From Candidatus Phocaeicola faecipullorum (GTDB lineage: Bacteria; Bacteroidota; Bacteroidia; Bacteroidales; Bacteroidaceae): DNA of 55,209 bases. The stretch is from positions 1 through 55,209 of the forward strand of contig JAHLFB010000152.1 of NCBI GenBank assembly GCA_018884025.1. Reading direction: 5' to 3'. The position numbers and the translations under genes were made by a program. Position 1 is the first letter of the stretch. The number at the start of each line of letters is the position of its first letter. Shown piece after piece: positions 9,506 through 22,801 of this stretch. The notes under the pieces were generated by a model that did no database searches, was not told where the DNA came from, and was given only the letters and a program-made list of their open reading frames with translations.

Positions 9506-9539
9506 AAAGCGGCTCTTAAACATTTACGGGCCGCTTTTT
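9506..9539 (+). terminator. Intrinsic terminator between the paralogs
   Basis: AAAGCGGC (9506-9513) pairs with GCCGCTTT (9530-9537), extended by a G-T and a C-G pair, and the right arm runs into a T5 tract. It lies 43 bp after the stop of the first paralog. Confidence 0.75.
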
Positions 9540-9585
9540 CTATATATTTTTAAGAATAACAATAAACATTCAATTAAAAATAAAA

Positions 9586-10992
9586 ATGAGAAACTTTTTA
9601 TCAATACTGATTATATCGCTTTTTATAATTTCTTGTAATTCCGTTACTACAAAAAACAAAACGGTAACATTCACACCCGACACAATAAGCAACCTTAAAA
9701 ACCCTTATATGGGATGGACGCTATACACAGAAGGAAGAAGCTGGCATAAAGACGGTAAAGAATCGTGGAGAATACAAGATGAGGCTGCCCAAAAGTATGC
9801 CGGAGTATTTTACATTAGATGGAAATGGGATGAAATAGAAAAAGAAGAAGGCGTATATGCCTGGGAACACGATTCTATATTCATCAATCTGGTACAAGGG
9901 GCTTTGGATAGAGGATTGAGACTGGCTTTCAGAATCTTCACCCATACAGGAACTCCTAAATATGTATTAGATAAAGCAGAAACGTTTGAACACTGGGGGA
10001 AAAGGACTCCATATGCAGACGACCCTGTTTTCCTTGAAAAATATGAAAAATTCATCGAAGCATTCGGAAAAAAATTCAATGACCCATCTTGTGTAGATTA
10101 TGTTGACTGTAATGGTCTTGGATGGTGGGGCGAAGAGCATAACATAAAATACAAGAACGAGGCAAACAAACATTATGTACACGACAGAATTTGCAAAGCA
10201 TATGCAAAGGCATTCGATAAAGTAATTAATGTAGTCAACTTTGGTGTAAGAGACGAATATCAGTGTAAAGTGGCATTTGAGGAATTAGAATTTTCTCCAC
10301 GAAGAGATGGTTTGGTAAGCAAATGGTTCACGGAAAAAGACAGGCTGGAATTCATTAAGCATTTTCCCAAGAAAGTAATAATTACTGAAGCTTGCTATTG
10401 GGGAAATAATCCTATAGAATATCACGAAAAGGAAGAAGGAAGGTTAATATGGAAATCATGGGCTGAATATTATGACGATGTCGTAAGCCTTTCATTAAAA
10501 TCTCATGCTAATTATCTTGACATGAGAACTGTAATAGAAACTCAAAGATACTTGAACGAGGCTTCGGATGCAGCATTGCGTTTTCTTAAAAAAGGAGGTT
10601 ATAGGATTTATCCAAAAGAAATAACATATAATAAAAAGAACGGGGTAATTAAGATTTCACACAGTTGGCAAAACATTGGTGTTGGGGTCATGCCTAACAA
10701 TAACAAGAATCTGCATTATAAATACAAAGTTGCATTTGCCTTATTCAATGAAAAAAATGAAATCATAAAGAAATGGTATTCAAACAATATAGAAATCAGC
10801 GAACTAATAGACAACAAAGTTATAACAGCCATTGATAGATTTGAAATAAACAATATGAATAAAGGGAAATATAAGTTGGGAGTAGGCATCGTTAATACAA
10901 TTCCTAACGACTCGAAAGACATCGTATTATCAATAAACAATCCAATAAAAATAAAAAATGAATGGATATATATTTGTAATTTAGACCTGTAA
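9586..10992 (+). CDS. Surface lipoprotein, putative glycoside-hydrolase-like protein (DUF4874/DUF4832-type), paralog 2
   Basis: A 468-residue lipoprotein (signal MRNFLSILIISLFIISC), clearly paralogous to the gene upstream along its whole length. Shared blocks include NLKNPYMGW, DEAAQKYAGVFYIRW, QGALDRGLRLAFRIF, GWWGEEH (Glu183/Glu184), EFSPRRDGLVSKWF, TEACYWGNN (Glu268), SHANYLDMRT and the C-terminal HSWQNIGVGVMPNNNKNL. An insertion of about nine residues after AFRIF in paralog 1 is absent here, which may change the binding cleft. The tandem pair probably arose by duplication and may have split specificity. Function is unknown. A glycosidase role is inferred from the fold pattern, conserved Glu residues and PUL context. 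Confidence 0.72.
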   Translation: MRNFLSILIISLFIISCNSVTTKNKTVTFTPDTISNLKNPYMGWTLYTEGRSWHKDGKESWRIQDEAAQKYAGVFYIRWKWDEIEKEEGVYAWEHDSIFINLVQGALDRGLRLAFRIFTHTGTPKYVLDKAETFEHWGKRTPYADDPVFLEKYEKFIEAFGKKFNDPSCVDYVDCNGLGWWGEEHNIKYKNEANKHYVHDRICKAYAKAFDKVINVVNFGVRDEYQCKVAFEELEFSPRRDGLVSKWFTEKDRLEFIKHFPKKVIITEACYWGNNPIEYHEKEEGRLIWKSWAEYYDDVVSLSLKSHANYLDMRTVIETQRYLNEASDAALRFLKKGGYRIYPKEITYNKKNGVIKISHSWQNIGVGVMPNNNKNLHYKYKVAFALFNEKNEIIKKWYSNNIEISELIDNKVITAIDRFEINNMNKGKYKLGVGIVNTIPNDSKDIVLSINNPIKIKNEWIYICNLDL

Positions 10993-11018
10993 AAACATTT
11001 TATTCCTCTTTAATATAG

Positions 11019-11027
11019 TATATTTGC
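11019..11027 (+). promoter_or_regulatory. Candidate -7 element (distal) for the GH2 operon
   Basis: TATATTTGC fits TAnnTTTGC, 180 bp before the GH2 ATG. A TTT run near 10998-11000 sits about 18 bp upstream, close to the expected -33 position. Confidence 0.4.
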
Positions 11028-11142
11028 AACGTTTTAAACTAATATTGGGATAATAGATAAAATTTTTCTCTTAAAATCATTTCAAATAGAGAATATTATA
11101 TTGAATGCAAAAAATGTGATATTATTCGAAAACATATCATAG

Positions 11143-11151
11143 TATTTTTGC
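11143..11151 (+). promoter_or_regulatory. Candidate -7 element (proximal) for the GH2 operon
   Basis: TATTTTTGC fits TAnnTTTGC and lies 55 bp before the GH2 ATG, the distance expected for a short leader. It suggests that GH2, GH20 and the acyltransferase can be transcribed separately from susCD. Confidence 0.5.
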
Positions 11152-11185
11152 TCCGAGAATACAAGCAACAAACATTATCTCATAA

Positions 11186-14557
<3,372 letters not shown>

Positions 14558-14579
14558 ATAAATATATTTTTAATAATCC

Positions 14580-16931
14580 ATGAAAACAAACAAACTCACA
14601 AACCTATGCCTTGGTCTATCCATGACTCTATTAACAGTTTCATGCGGACCGACAGGCGAAACAAAATCCTACAATGAAGGCATCAACATAATACCGATGC
14701 CACAGTCACTAACCGTACAAGACGGAACTTTCAGAATAAACAACAGCACAAGTATAAGTGCGAAAACATCTGAAGCCAAAACCGTGGCAGAATATTTTGC
14801 CATGAAGATGAGACGCTCCACAGGATACGATATTCCGGTGGGAGAAAGCGGAAACATCAAACTCAACATTGACCCGTCTATGGAAATAAATGCTGAGGGA
14901 TACAAACTCAGCGTAACCGGCAGCGAAGTAAACATTGAAGCAAAGACTACTCAGGGATTATTCTACGGGCTACAGTCGTTCATGCAGCTCCTTCCGGCAG
15001 AAATAGAAAGTCCGGAAAAAGTAAACGGCATAGCATGGACTGCACAGTCTGTAAGCATAACAGACGAACCGCGATTCGGCTACCGTGGTCTGATGATTGA
15101 CCCTTGCCGCCATTTTATGACTGTTGACGAGATAAAGAAACAGCTTGATGTAATGGCACTGTTCAAAATGAACCGCATGCACTGGCATCTGACAGAAGAC
15201 CAGGGATGGAGAATTGAAATAAAAAAATACCCTAAACTGACAGAGGTAGGTTCAAAGAGAATAGAAGGTGAAGGCTATGAATACGGTCCTTTCTTCTATA
15301 CTCAGGAAGACATAAAAGAAGTAGTGAAATATGCCTCTGAGAGATTTATCACTATCGTTCCTGAAATAGAATTGCCGGGACACGAACTTGCAGCGATATC
15401 GGCATATCCTGAGCTGTCATGTAAAGGCCAGCCAATAAGCCCTCGTATCATATGGGGAGTGGAAGATGTAGTTATGTGTGCCGGGAAAGAGCTTCCTTTT
15501 GAATTTATGGAAAATGTAATTGCCGAGGTGGCACAACTGTTCCCCGGAGAATATCTTCATATAGGAGGTGACGAATGTCCTAAAACAAGCTGGAAGAACT
15601 GCCCTCTTTGCCAGAAAAGAATCAGACAGGAAGGACTTCAGGCCAAGGACGGACACTCTGCCGAGGAACGTCTGCAAAGCTATTTCGTACAAAGGATGGA
15701 AAAAGTAGCGGCAAAATATGGAAAGAAAATCATAGGTTGGGACGAAATACTTGAAGGTGGACTCTCTCCTACTGCCACAGTAATGTCATGGCGTGGAGAG
15801 AAAGGTGGTATAGCTGCCGCACTGACAAGTCACGATGTGATAATGACTCCCGGAAGCAATGGTTTGTATCTTGACTATTATCAGGGAGACAGCAAGATAG
15901 AGCCTGTTTCCATAGGCGGATATTCACCTCTTGAAAAGACTTATTCATACAATCCTACACCTGACACTCTTGTTACAATGGGAAAAGAGCATTTCATCAA
16001 AGGAGTACAGGGAAACGTATGGAGCGAATACTTATATAATAACAGTATCAGGGAATACATGACATTCCCAAGAGCGTTAGCTATAGCCGAAGTCGGATGG
16101 ACAAACACTGACCGTAAAGATTACAAGGATTTTGAAAGGCGAATAAACAATGCTTATGTCCGTATGGACGCACACGGCATAAACTACCATATCCCGATGC
16201 CGGAGCAACCGGGTGGCTCATGCAACTTTATTGCATTCACTGACCAGACGACACTGGAGTTCAAGACTTCAAGACCGGAAAAGATGGTTTATACTACAGA
16301 CGGCTCTGAGCCTACCGCACAATCGGATGAATATACCGCCCCACTGACATTCAATGAGAATACCACATTGAAAATAGCTACAGTACTACCATCAGGTAAA
16401 CTGAGTAAGGTGAGAACTGTTACAATTCAGAAACAGACACCATCAAAAGGAGAAGAACTGAAAAATATGTCAAAAGGGCTTGAAATGAGAGTGAAATACG
16501 GTTCATATCTCAATACTGACGGTTTTGATGAAAAGAACATGAAATTCGATAACAAGAAAATCATCAAGACTACACGTGAACTGACATCCGTTGAGAAACG
16601 TTCCGACTCTATGAGAGGAGTAAAACAGTATGCCGCAATAGCAAACGGCTACATCAATATAGAAGAGGATGGAGTATATTATTTCTCGTCAGACCTTGAA
16701 GAAGTGTGGATAGACGGCAAATTGCTCATCAGCAACAAGGATGAAGTGAAACGTTTCTCAAGGAACGACAAGTCTGTAGCATTAGGTAAAGGCATGCATG
16801 AAATCAAGGCTGTATTCCTCGGCCATATCATAGGCGGATGGCCTTCAAACTGGAACGACGGCAGTATAAAAATAAAGAAAGCCGGTTCTGAAAAGTTTGA
16901 AAACATAGGCGAAAACATGTTATTCCACTAA
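14580..16931 (+). CDS. Glycoside hydrolase family 20 beta-N-acetylhexosaminidase with PA14 domain
   Basis: A 783-residue lipoprotein hexosaminidase that releases terminal beta-GlcNAc or beta-GalNAc. The signal MKTNKLTNLCLGLSMTLLTVSC has a lipobox. The GH20b N-terminal domain covers about residues 33-150. The catalytic barrel covers about 155-515 with MIDPCRHFM, MHWHLTEDQGWRIEIKKYP and the catalytic Asp331-Glu332 pair in HIGGDECPKTSW. A chitobiase-type C-terminal fold (about 540-620, TTDGSEPTAQSDEY) is followed by a PA14-like domain (about 640-783) with FSSDLEEVWIDGKLL, probably carbohydrate binding. It is 23 bp after the GH2 gene. The pair would remove Gal and then HexNAc from beta-linked host-type glycans. 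Confidence 0.95.
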   Translation: MKTNKLTNLCLGLSMTLLTVSCGPTGETKSYNEGINIIPMPQSLTVQDGTFRINNSTSISAKTSEAKTVAEYFAMKMRRSTGYDIPVGESGNIKLNIDPSMEINAEGYKLSVTGSEVNIEAKTTQGLFYGLQSFMQLLPAEIESPEKVNGIAWTAQSVSITDEPRFGYRGLMIDPCRHFMTVDEIKKQLDVMALFKMNRMHWHLTEDQGWRIEIKKYPKLTEVGSKRIEGEGYEYGPFFYTQEDIKEVVKYASERFITIVPEIELPGHELAAISAYPELSCKGQPISPRIIWGVEDVVMCAGKELPFEFMENVIAEVAQLFPGEYLHIGGDECPKTSWKNCPLCQKRIRQEGLQAKDGHSAEERLQSYFVQRMEKVAAKYGKKIIGWDEILEGGLSPTATVMSWRGEKGGIAAALTSHDVIMTPGSNGLYLDYYQGDSKIEPVSIGGYSPLEKTYSYNPTPDTLVTMGKEHFIKGVQGNVWSEYLYNNSIREYMTFPRALAIAEVGWTNTDRKDYKDFERRINNAYVRMDAHGINYHIPMPEQPGGSCNFIAFTDQTTLEFKTSRPEKMVYTTDGSEPTAQSDEYTAPLTFNENTTLKIATVLPSGKLSKVRTVTIQKQTPSKGEELKNMSKGLEMRVKYGSYLNTDGFDEKNMKFDNKKIIKTTRELTSVEKRSDSMRGVKQYAAIANGYINIEEDGVYYFSSDLEEVWIDGKLLISNKDEVKRFSRNDKSVALGKGMHEIKAVFLGHIIGGWPSNWNDGSIKIKKAGSEKFENIGENMLFH

Positions 16932-16975
16932 CCACTGATATCATTGTTTATAAACCTCAAAACAACATATCTGAC

Positions 16976-18121
16976 ATGCAAAATATATCATCAGCGGCAT
17001 TTAAGGATACAAAACCACACTATGAACTTCTTGACGGACTTCGCGGTGTCGCGGCACTCCTGGTTGTATTCTATCATATCTTTGAAGGACTTTCATTTGC
17101 TGCCGGAGGAACAGTAATTACTGTTATAAACCATGGTTATCTGGCTGTTGACTTCTTCTTCATTCTTTCAGGATTTGTAATAAGCTATGCCTACGACAAC
17201 AGATGGGGAAAAAGCCTTACGACCAGAAATTTCTTCAAAAGGCGTCTGATAAGGCTCCATCCGATGATAGTTATGGGAGCTGTCATCGGTCTTATAGCAT
17301 TTCTCATACAAGGTGGAGTAAAATGGGACGGAACACACGTCCCGGTTACTATGGCAATACTGGCACTCATTTGTACATTCTTCTTTATTCCGGCAATACC
17401 TGGAAGTTGTTATGAGATACGCGGCAACGGAGAAATGTTTCCATTGAACGGTCCTTTCTGGTCTCTTTTCTTCGAGTATATAGGCAATATACTATATGCG
17501 CTGTTTATCAGAAGATTAAGCGACAGGCAACTAAGCATACTTGTGGTATGCCTTGGTATAGGGCTCGCATGGTTCGCACTGTTCGATGTTGTCGGTTACG
17601 GTATGATTGGAGTAGGATGGACACTAGACAGTCCCAACTTTTTCGGAGGTTTGACAAGAATGTTATTCCCGTTCACCCTTGGAATGCTGTTGTCTAGAAA
17701 GTTCCATTCATTCAATATATCAGGAGCTTTCTGGATTTGCACAGTCATTTTAATAATACTGTTCTGTATTCCTTATATTGAAGGCAAAAGCCCTATATGC
17801 ATGAACGGATTGTTTGAAATAGCATGTATTGCTTTAATATTTCCGGTTCTGATACGCATAGGAGCAGCCGGAAAAACGACAGACAAATTATCAACAAGCA
17901 TTTGCAAGTTCCTGGGAGATATATCATATCCACTATACGCCATACATTATCCCGTAATGTATGTGTTCTATGCCTGGCTGATAGACAACAAGCTATATAC
18001 TTTCGGCGAAATATGGCAAGTGGCAGTTATCATATATATAGGTTGCATACTACTAGCATACTCTTGCCTCAAACTTTATGACGAGCCTGTAAGAAAATGG
18101 CTAAGTAGCAAAGCAGTTTAG
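16976..18121 (+). CDS. Acyltransferase family 3 (OafA/NodX-like) membrane protein
   Basis: A 381-residue polytopic inner-membrane acyltransferase. The N-terminal LLDGLRGVAALLVVFYHIFEG carries the conserved Arg and His of acyltransferase-3 proteins, followed by FFILSGFVISY and RRLIRLHP. About ten hydrophobic segments span the rest, and the C-terminal block LGDISYPLYAIHYPVM is also typical. Members O-acetylate sugars of surface or periplasmic glycans, or move acyl groups across the membrane. It lies 44 bp after GH20, probably in the same transcript. It could modify a cell-surface sugar or act on a product of the PUL. The substrate cannot be told from sequence. Confidence 0.88.
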   Translation: MQNISSAAFKDTKPHYELLDGLRGVAALLVVFYHIFEGLSFAAGGTVITVINHGYLAVDFFFILSGFVISYAYDNRWGKSLTTRNFFKRRLIRLHPMIVMGAVIGLIAFLIQGGVKWDGTHVPVTMAILALICTFFFIPAIPGSCYEIRGNGEMFPLNGPFWSLFFEYIGNILYALFIRRLSDRQLSILVVCLGIGLAWFALFDVVGYGMIGVGWTLDSPNFFGGLTRMLFPFTLGMLLSRKFHSFNISGAFWICTVILIILFCIPYIEGKSPICMNGLFEIACIALIFPVLIRIGAAGKTTDKLSTSICKFLGDISYPLYAIHYPVMYVFYAWLIDNKLYTFGEIWQVAVIIYIGCILLAYSCLKLYDEPVRKWLSSKAV

Positions 18122-18156
18122 AGCATAAAAGTGCGACTATATTCCATATTATGTTG

Positions 18157-18165
18157 TATCTTTGC
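18157..18165 (+). promoter_or_regulatory. -7 promoter element for metG
   Basis: TATCTTTGC is a perfect TAnnTTTGC match, 51 bp before the metG ATG. Confidence 0.65.
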
Positions 18166-18215
18166 AGAAATTAGAACTTAAGTAATATTTAAAGTCAACA
18201 ATATATACATTCAAT

Positions 18216-20258
18216 ATGGAAAAGAAATTCAAAAGAACAACCGTGACATCGGCACTTCCTTATGCCAACGGTCCTGTACATATAGGACATCTGGCAGGCG
18301 TATATGTGCCGGCTGACATCTATGTCCGTTATCTTCGCCTGAAGAAAGAAGATGTAATCTTCATCGGCGGATCAGACGAGCATGGAGTACCTATCACAAT
18401 CCGTGCCAAAAAAGAAGGCGTAACCCCACAGGACGTTGTTGACCGCTATCATACACTGATTCGCGACTCTTTCAAGGAGTTCGGTATCTCGTTCGATGTT
18501 TACGGTCGTACTTCATCAGAAATACACCATAAGACTGCTTCTGAATTTTTCCGTAAGCTTTACGATAAAGGCGAATTCATAGAAAAGACTTCAGAACAGT
18601 ACTACGATGAAGAAGCAAAGACATTCCTTGCCGACAGATATATCACCGGCGAATGTCCTCGCTGCCACGCTGAAGGCGCATACGGCGACCAGTGTGAGAA
18701 ATGTGGTAGTACACTCTCTCCTACCGAGCTTATCAACCCTAAGAGTGCAATCAGCGGAAGCCAGCCTGTAATGAAGGAAACAAAACACTGGTATCTGCCA
18801 CTCGACAAACACGAAGGATGGTTGCGCAAATGGATTCTTGAAGACCACAAGGAATGGCGTCCTAACGTTTACGGACAGTGCAAGAGCTGGCTCGACATGG
18901 GACTTCAGCCACGTGCCGTAAGCCGTGACCTAGACTGGGGTATTCCTGTTCCGGTAGAAGGTGCAGAAGGAAAAGTGCTTTACGTATGGTTCGACGCTCC
19001 TATAGGATATATCTCAAACACTAAGGAACTGCTTCCTGACTCATGGGAAAAATGGTGGAAAGACCCTGAAACACGTCTTGTTCACTTCATCGGTAAGGAC
19101 AATATCGTGTTCCACTGTATAGTTTTCCCTGCCATGCTGAAGGCTGAAGGCAGCTATATCCTGCCGGACAATGTTCCTTCAAACGAGTTCCTGAACCTTG
19201 AAGGCGACAAGATTTCGACTTCACGCAACTGGGCTGTATGGTTGCACGAATATCTGAAAGACTTCCCAGGCAAGCAGGATGTTCTGCGCTATGTCCTCAC
19301 AGCTAACGCTCCTGAGACTAAGGACAACGACTTTACTTGGAAAGACTTCCAGGCACGCAATAACAACGAGCTTGTTGCCGTTTATGGAAACTTCGTAAAC
19401 CGTGCACTCGTTCTTACAGGAAAGTATTTTGAAGGTAAAGTTCCTGCCGCAGGCGAACTGACAGACTACGACCGCGAAACTCTGAAAGAATTTGCAGACG
19501 TTAAAGCTGAAGTGGAAAAACTTCTCGATGTATTCAAGTTCCGTGACGCACAGAAGGAAGCAATGAACCTTGCACGTATCGGTAACAAGTATCTTGCTGA
19601 TACAGAACCTTGGAAACTTGCCAAGACAGATATGGACCGTGTGGCTACTATCCTGAACATAGCCCTGCAGCTTGTTGCCAACCTTGCCATTGCATTCGAA
19701 CCGTTCTTGCCGTTCAGCTCAGCAAAATTGCGTACAATGCTTAACATGGATTCATTCGAATGGGATAACCTGGGACGTACAGACCTTCTTGCTACCGGAC
19801 ACCAGCTTGGCAAAGCTGAACTCCTGTTCGAGAAAATTGAGGACAGCGCAATAGAAGCACAGGTACAGAAACTTCTTGACACAAAGAAGGCTAACGAAGC
19901 TGCAGCTTACAAGGCTAACCCTATCAAGCCTACAATAGCATTCGAAGATTTTGAAAAGCTTGATATCCGTGTAGGTACAGTTCTTGAATGTGAAGCTGTT
20001 CCTAAGATGAAGAAACTACTGAAGTTCAAGATTGCTGACGGACTTGAGAACCGTACTATCGTGAGCGGTATAGCACAGCACTACAAACCGGAAGAGTTGG
20101 TAGGAAAACAGGTTCTGTTCATCGCCAACCTTGCTCCACGCCAGTTCAAGAACGGTCTGGTGAGCGAAGGTATGATTTTGAGTGCAGAGAACTTCGACGG
20201 TTCACTGGCTGTTACTTCTTTGCTTAAGGAAGTAAAACCGGGAAGTCAGGTTTGCTGA
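18216..20258 (+). CDS. metG: Methionyl-tRNA synthetase
   Basis: A 680-residue class I aminoacyl-tRNA synthetase that charges tRNA-Met with methionine in the cytoplasm. The HIGH-type motif is in [14 protein letters not shown] (about residues 17-30). The zinc knuckle [18 protein letters not shown] (about 145-162) shows the four-Cys type. The second signature is KISTS in [12 protein letters not shown], in place of KMSKS. The anticodon-binding helical domain covers about 380-540. A C-terminal Trbp111/EMAP-II-like tRNA-binding domain (about 575-680, [24 protein letters not shown]) completes the bacterial long form. It has its own promoter and a terminator after it, so it is probably monocistronic. 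Confidence 0.98.
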   Translation: MEKKFKRTTVTSALPYANGPVHIGHLAGVYVPADIYVRYLRLKKEDVIFIGGSDEHGVPITIRAKKEGVTPQDVVDRYHTLIRDSFKEFGISFDVYGRTSSEIHHKTASEFFRKLYDKGEFIEKTSEQYYDEEAKTFLADRYITGECPRCHAEGAYGDQCEKCGSTLSPTELINPKSAISGSQPVMKETKHWYLPLDKHEGWLRKWILEDHKEWRPNVYGQCKSWLDMGLQPRAVSRDLDWGIPVPVEGAEGKVLYVWFDAPIGYISNTKELLPDSWEKWWKDPETRLVHFIGKDNIVFHCIVFPAMLKAEGSYILPDNVPSNEFLNLEGDKISTSRNWAVWLHEYLKDFPGKQDVLRYVLTANAPETKDNDFTWKDFQARNNNELVAVYGNFVNRALVLTGKYFEGKVPAAGELTDYDRETLKEFADVKAEVEKLLDVFKFRDAQKEAMNLARIGNKYLADTEPWKLAKTDMDRVATILNIALQLVANLAIAFEPFLPFSSAKLRTMLNMDSFEWDNLGRTDLLATGHQLGKAELLFEKIEDSAIEAQVQKLLDTKKANEAAAYKANPIKPTIAFEDFEKLDIRVGTVLECEAVPKMKKLLKFKIADGLENRTIVSGIAQHYKPEELVGKQVLFIANLAPRQFKNGLVSEGMILSAENFDGSLAVTSLLKEVKPGSQVC

Positions 20259-20280
20259 TATAAAAAATTATTATAGTTAT

Positions 20281-20307
20281 ACGGCACAGGCATATTACCT
20301 GTGCCGT
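20281..20307 (+). terminator. Terminator after metG
   Basis: ACGGCACAGG (20281-20290) and CCTGTGCCGT (20298-20307) form a perfect 10-bp stem with a 7-nt loop. The following T tract is weak (TAATATTAC), but the stem is strong and lies 22 bp after the metG stop. Confidence 0.75.
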
Positions 20308-20328
20308 TAATATTACTAAACGACTCTG

Positions 20329-21792
20329 ATGCAAGAACAATCTCTTAAGGAAAAAACATCAAAGGGCCTTCTTTGGGGAGGTATAGGCAACGGCATTCAG
20401 CAAATACTGAATCTTATATTTGGTATTTTTTTAGCCAGACTGTTATCTCCTGCAGATTACGGTATGGTCGGCATGCTTACCATATTTTCCGCTTTGGCAA
20501 ATACATTTCAGGAGAGCGGATTTATAGTAGCGTTGGCTAACAAGAAAAACATATCACACGAAGATTATAATGCCGTATTTTGGTTCAATGTCCTTGTTGG
20601 AGTTTCATTCTACGTAGTATTTTATTTCTGCGCACCTTTCATTGCGGCATATTACAGACAGCCAGAATTAATTCCACTTTCAAGATACATATTCCTAGGC
20701 TTTGTTATATCCAGTTTTTCTACAGCGCAAAGTGCATATCTGTTCAAGAACATGATGGTAAAACAAAAAGCCATCTCACAGTTTCCGGCACTGACCATAT
20801 CAGGAGCGGCAGGAATAATAATGGCATACAACGGAATGTCATATTGGGGAATTGCGACCCAGAATATCATCTACATATCCATAATAAACATATGTTTCTG
20901 GTATTTCTCTCCATGGCGACCAAGCCTTAACATTAACTTCAAACCCATAAGAATAATGTTCGGTTTCAGTTCAAGGATATTGGCCACTAATCTACTAATA
21001 CAAATCAACAACAATATATTCCCTATAATACTGGGACGTCTTTTTCTTGCGAGGGACGTAGGACTATATACACAATCAAATAAATGGACTTATATGGGTT
21101 CTTCGCTCACTTCCGGTATGATAAGCAGCGTAGCACAACCCATTCTGACAGAAGTTTCTGTAGATAAGAAACGTCAGGAAATGGTTTTCAGAAAAATATT
21201 CAGATTCACATCATATATATCTTTCCCTCTGATGTTCGGTCTGGCTCTTATAGCCCACGAGTTTATAAAAATCACAATCACTGAAAAATGGCTTCCATGT
21301 GTCCCTATACTACAAATATTGTGTATATGGGGAGCATTCACTCCTATATCCACTTTATACTCGAATCTGATAATAAGCAAAGGCAGATCTGATATCTATA
21401 TGTGGAACACTTTATTTATAATTATATTGCAAATAGCCGTTTTACTGATTACATACAAAGCCGGTATTACCACAATGGTATTTTGCTGTACTATTGTAAA
21501 TATAATGTGGCTTTCCGTATGGCAGTATTTCACTAAAAAAGCCATAGGTATGCGGTTTATTGATGCAATAAAGGATATGTCGCCATATATTATCACCAGT
21601 CTGGCAACAATGGTTATTACATATTTCATAACCATACAAATTGAAAACGATATATTCAGATTGATTCTTAAAATATTGATAGCTGCCTTCATATATATTA
21701 CAACTCTTTGGCTTGCAGGTTCTAAAATCCAGCAAGAAGTAATCAGAAACATTTGCGGAATATTAAACAAAAGATTCACGAAACAAGTATGA
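20329..21792 (+). CDS. Polysaccharide flippase (Wzx/WzxC-like, MATE/MVF superfamily)
   Basis: A 487-residue protein with about 12-14 transmembrane helices. The N-terminus KEKTSKGLLWGGIGNGIQQILNLIFGIFLARLLSPADYGMVGM is typical of oligosaccharide flippases of the RfbX/WzxC group. It would move undecaprenyl-linked oligosaccharide units across the inner membrane. It heads a run of glycosyltransferase genes and overlaps the next gene by 4 bp (ATGA), so coupled translation is likely. The product is a surface glycan (O-antigen, capsule or similar). No polymerase or ligase gene is visible in this window. Confidence 0.93.
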   Translation: MQEQSLKEKTSKGLLWGGIGNGIQQILNLIFGIFLARLLSPADYGMVGMLTIFSALANTFQESGFIVALANKKNISHEDYNAVFWFNVLVGVSFYVVFYFCAPFIAAYYRQPELIPLSRYIFLGFVISSFSTAQSAYLFKNMMVKQKAISQFPALTISGAAGIIMAYNGMSYWGIATQNIIYISIINICFWYFSPWRPSLNINFKPIRIMFGFSSRILATNLLIQINNNIFPIILGRLFLARDVGLYTQSNKWTYMGSSLTSGMISSVAQPILTEVSVDKKRQEMVFRKIFRFTSYISFPLMFGLALIAHEFIKITITEKWLPCVPILQILCIWGAFTPISTLYSNLIISKGRSDIYMWNTLFIIILQIAVLLITYKAGITTMVFCCTIVNIMWLSVWQYFTKKAIGMRFIDAIKDMSPYIITSLATMVITYFITIQIENDIFRLILKILIAAFIYITTLWLAGSKIQQEVIRNICGILNKRFTKQV

Positions 21793-22799
21793 AGAACAAC
21801 AGACACTATATAGCCACATGGTTTTATAAAGAATCAAAAGATGAAGCGAGTTTTTATCCACAATTGGGTAGAAAAGGTGATTCATCATTGGTACATTCTG
21901 TATATATGCAGATTCAGGTGCCATTCTTTACTACATTCAAGCACTTCAATCCATCATCTGTCTTCCTGTTTTTCACTAATATACATAAGGAAGAATTGCC
22001 ACAATACCTGCAGGATATGTTTAAGGCATTAAACATTGAAGTAATAACATTACCTTACAACAAACGTCCTCCCAGAAACTGGCATAATGCATGGCAAAAC
22101 CAATTCTATCTGTACGACATCTTAGAATACATGGGAAGTAGAATGGATGACTACGATTCACTTCTTATATGCGATGCGGACTGCATATGCAGCAAACCGC
22201 TAGACGGACTTTTCGACATAACAGAGAAATGCGGCTCCGCTCTTTATGAATTCATAACAGACAGAACGGCACAAATAAACGGAATAACACTCGAAGGTAT
22301 GAGTACATTCTATGAAAAGTGTTTCCAGGAGAAACCATCAACACCAATCACCTATTACGGTGGAGAATTCATGGCTTTCAGAGGAGATATAATAAAACGT
22401 ATCAATGATTTATATCCAGATGTATGGAAATTCAATTTAGAATGTAGTGAAAGAAACATTCCTAAACTTAATGAAGAGGCGCATTTGATAAGCATAATGG
22501 CAGAAAAACTTAAAATAAGAAATTCTCATGCCAATACATATGTAAAAAGAATGTGGACTTCTCCACAGTTCAACAACATAAATCCTAATGATGCCGAATA
22601 TCCAGTATGGCACTTACCATATGAGAAGAAACGTGGACTAAAATATTTGTTTAACTTCTTTATGAAAGAACAATTCGTCGTACGTTCAGAAAACGATTTT
22701 ATCAAGAAAGCTAAATACTTTACCGGAATACCGGTTATTACTTTCAGTAAAAAAATATTAGACCATTTAACAACTTTATTCCAGAAAATAGTCCGATAG
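21789..22799 (+). CDS. Putative glycosyltransferase (GT-A fold with DxD motif)
   Basis: A 336-residue cytoplasmic protein. LLICDADC (Asp129-Ala-Asp131) is a DxD motif preceded by a hydrophobic strand, as in GT8-like nucleotide-sugar transferases. YYGGEFMAFRGDII (about 200-213) and EEAHLISIMAEKL are compatible with an acceptor-site region. No named family is recognised with certainty. The start at 21789 overlaps the flippase stop in an ATGA arrangement. An upstream in-frame start at 21753 would overlap the flippase by 40 bp. The next gene follows after 2 bp. The role in surface-glycan assembly is inferred from the flippase and neighbouring transferases. Confidence 0.78.
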   Translation: MKNNRHYIATWFYKESKDEASFYPQLGRKGDSSLVHSVYMQIQVPFFTTFKHFNPSSVFLFFTNIHKEELPQYLQDMFKALNIEVITLPYNKRPPRNWHNAWQNQFYLYDILEYMGSRMDDYDSLLICDADCICSKPLDGLFDITEKCGSALYEFITDRTAQINGITLEGMSTFYEKCFQEKPSTPITYYGGEFMAFRGDIIKRINDLYPDVWKFNLECSERNIPKLNEEAHLISIMAEKLKIRNSHANTYVKRMWTSPQFNNINPNDAEYPVWHLPYEKKRGLKYLFNFFMKEQFVVRSENDFIKKAKYFTGIPVITFSKKILDHLTTLFQKIVR

Positions 22800-22801
22800 C
22801 C

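Noticed and set aside
18216-20258. KISTS in place of KMSKS in methionyl-tRNA synthetase as a sign of a defective enzyme
   Set aside because: All other motifs are intact and variation of this loop is tolerated in the family. I recall the same variant in related Bacteroidales, so it is noted only in the gene entry.
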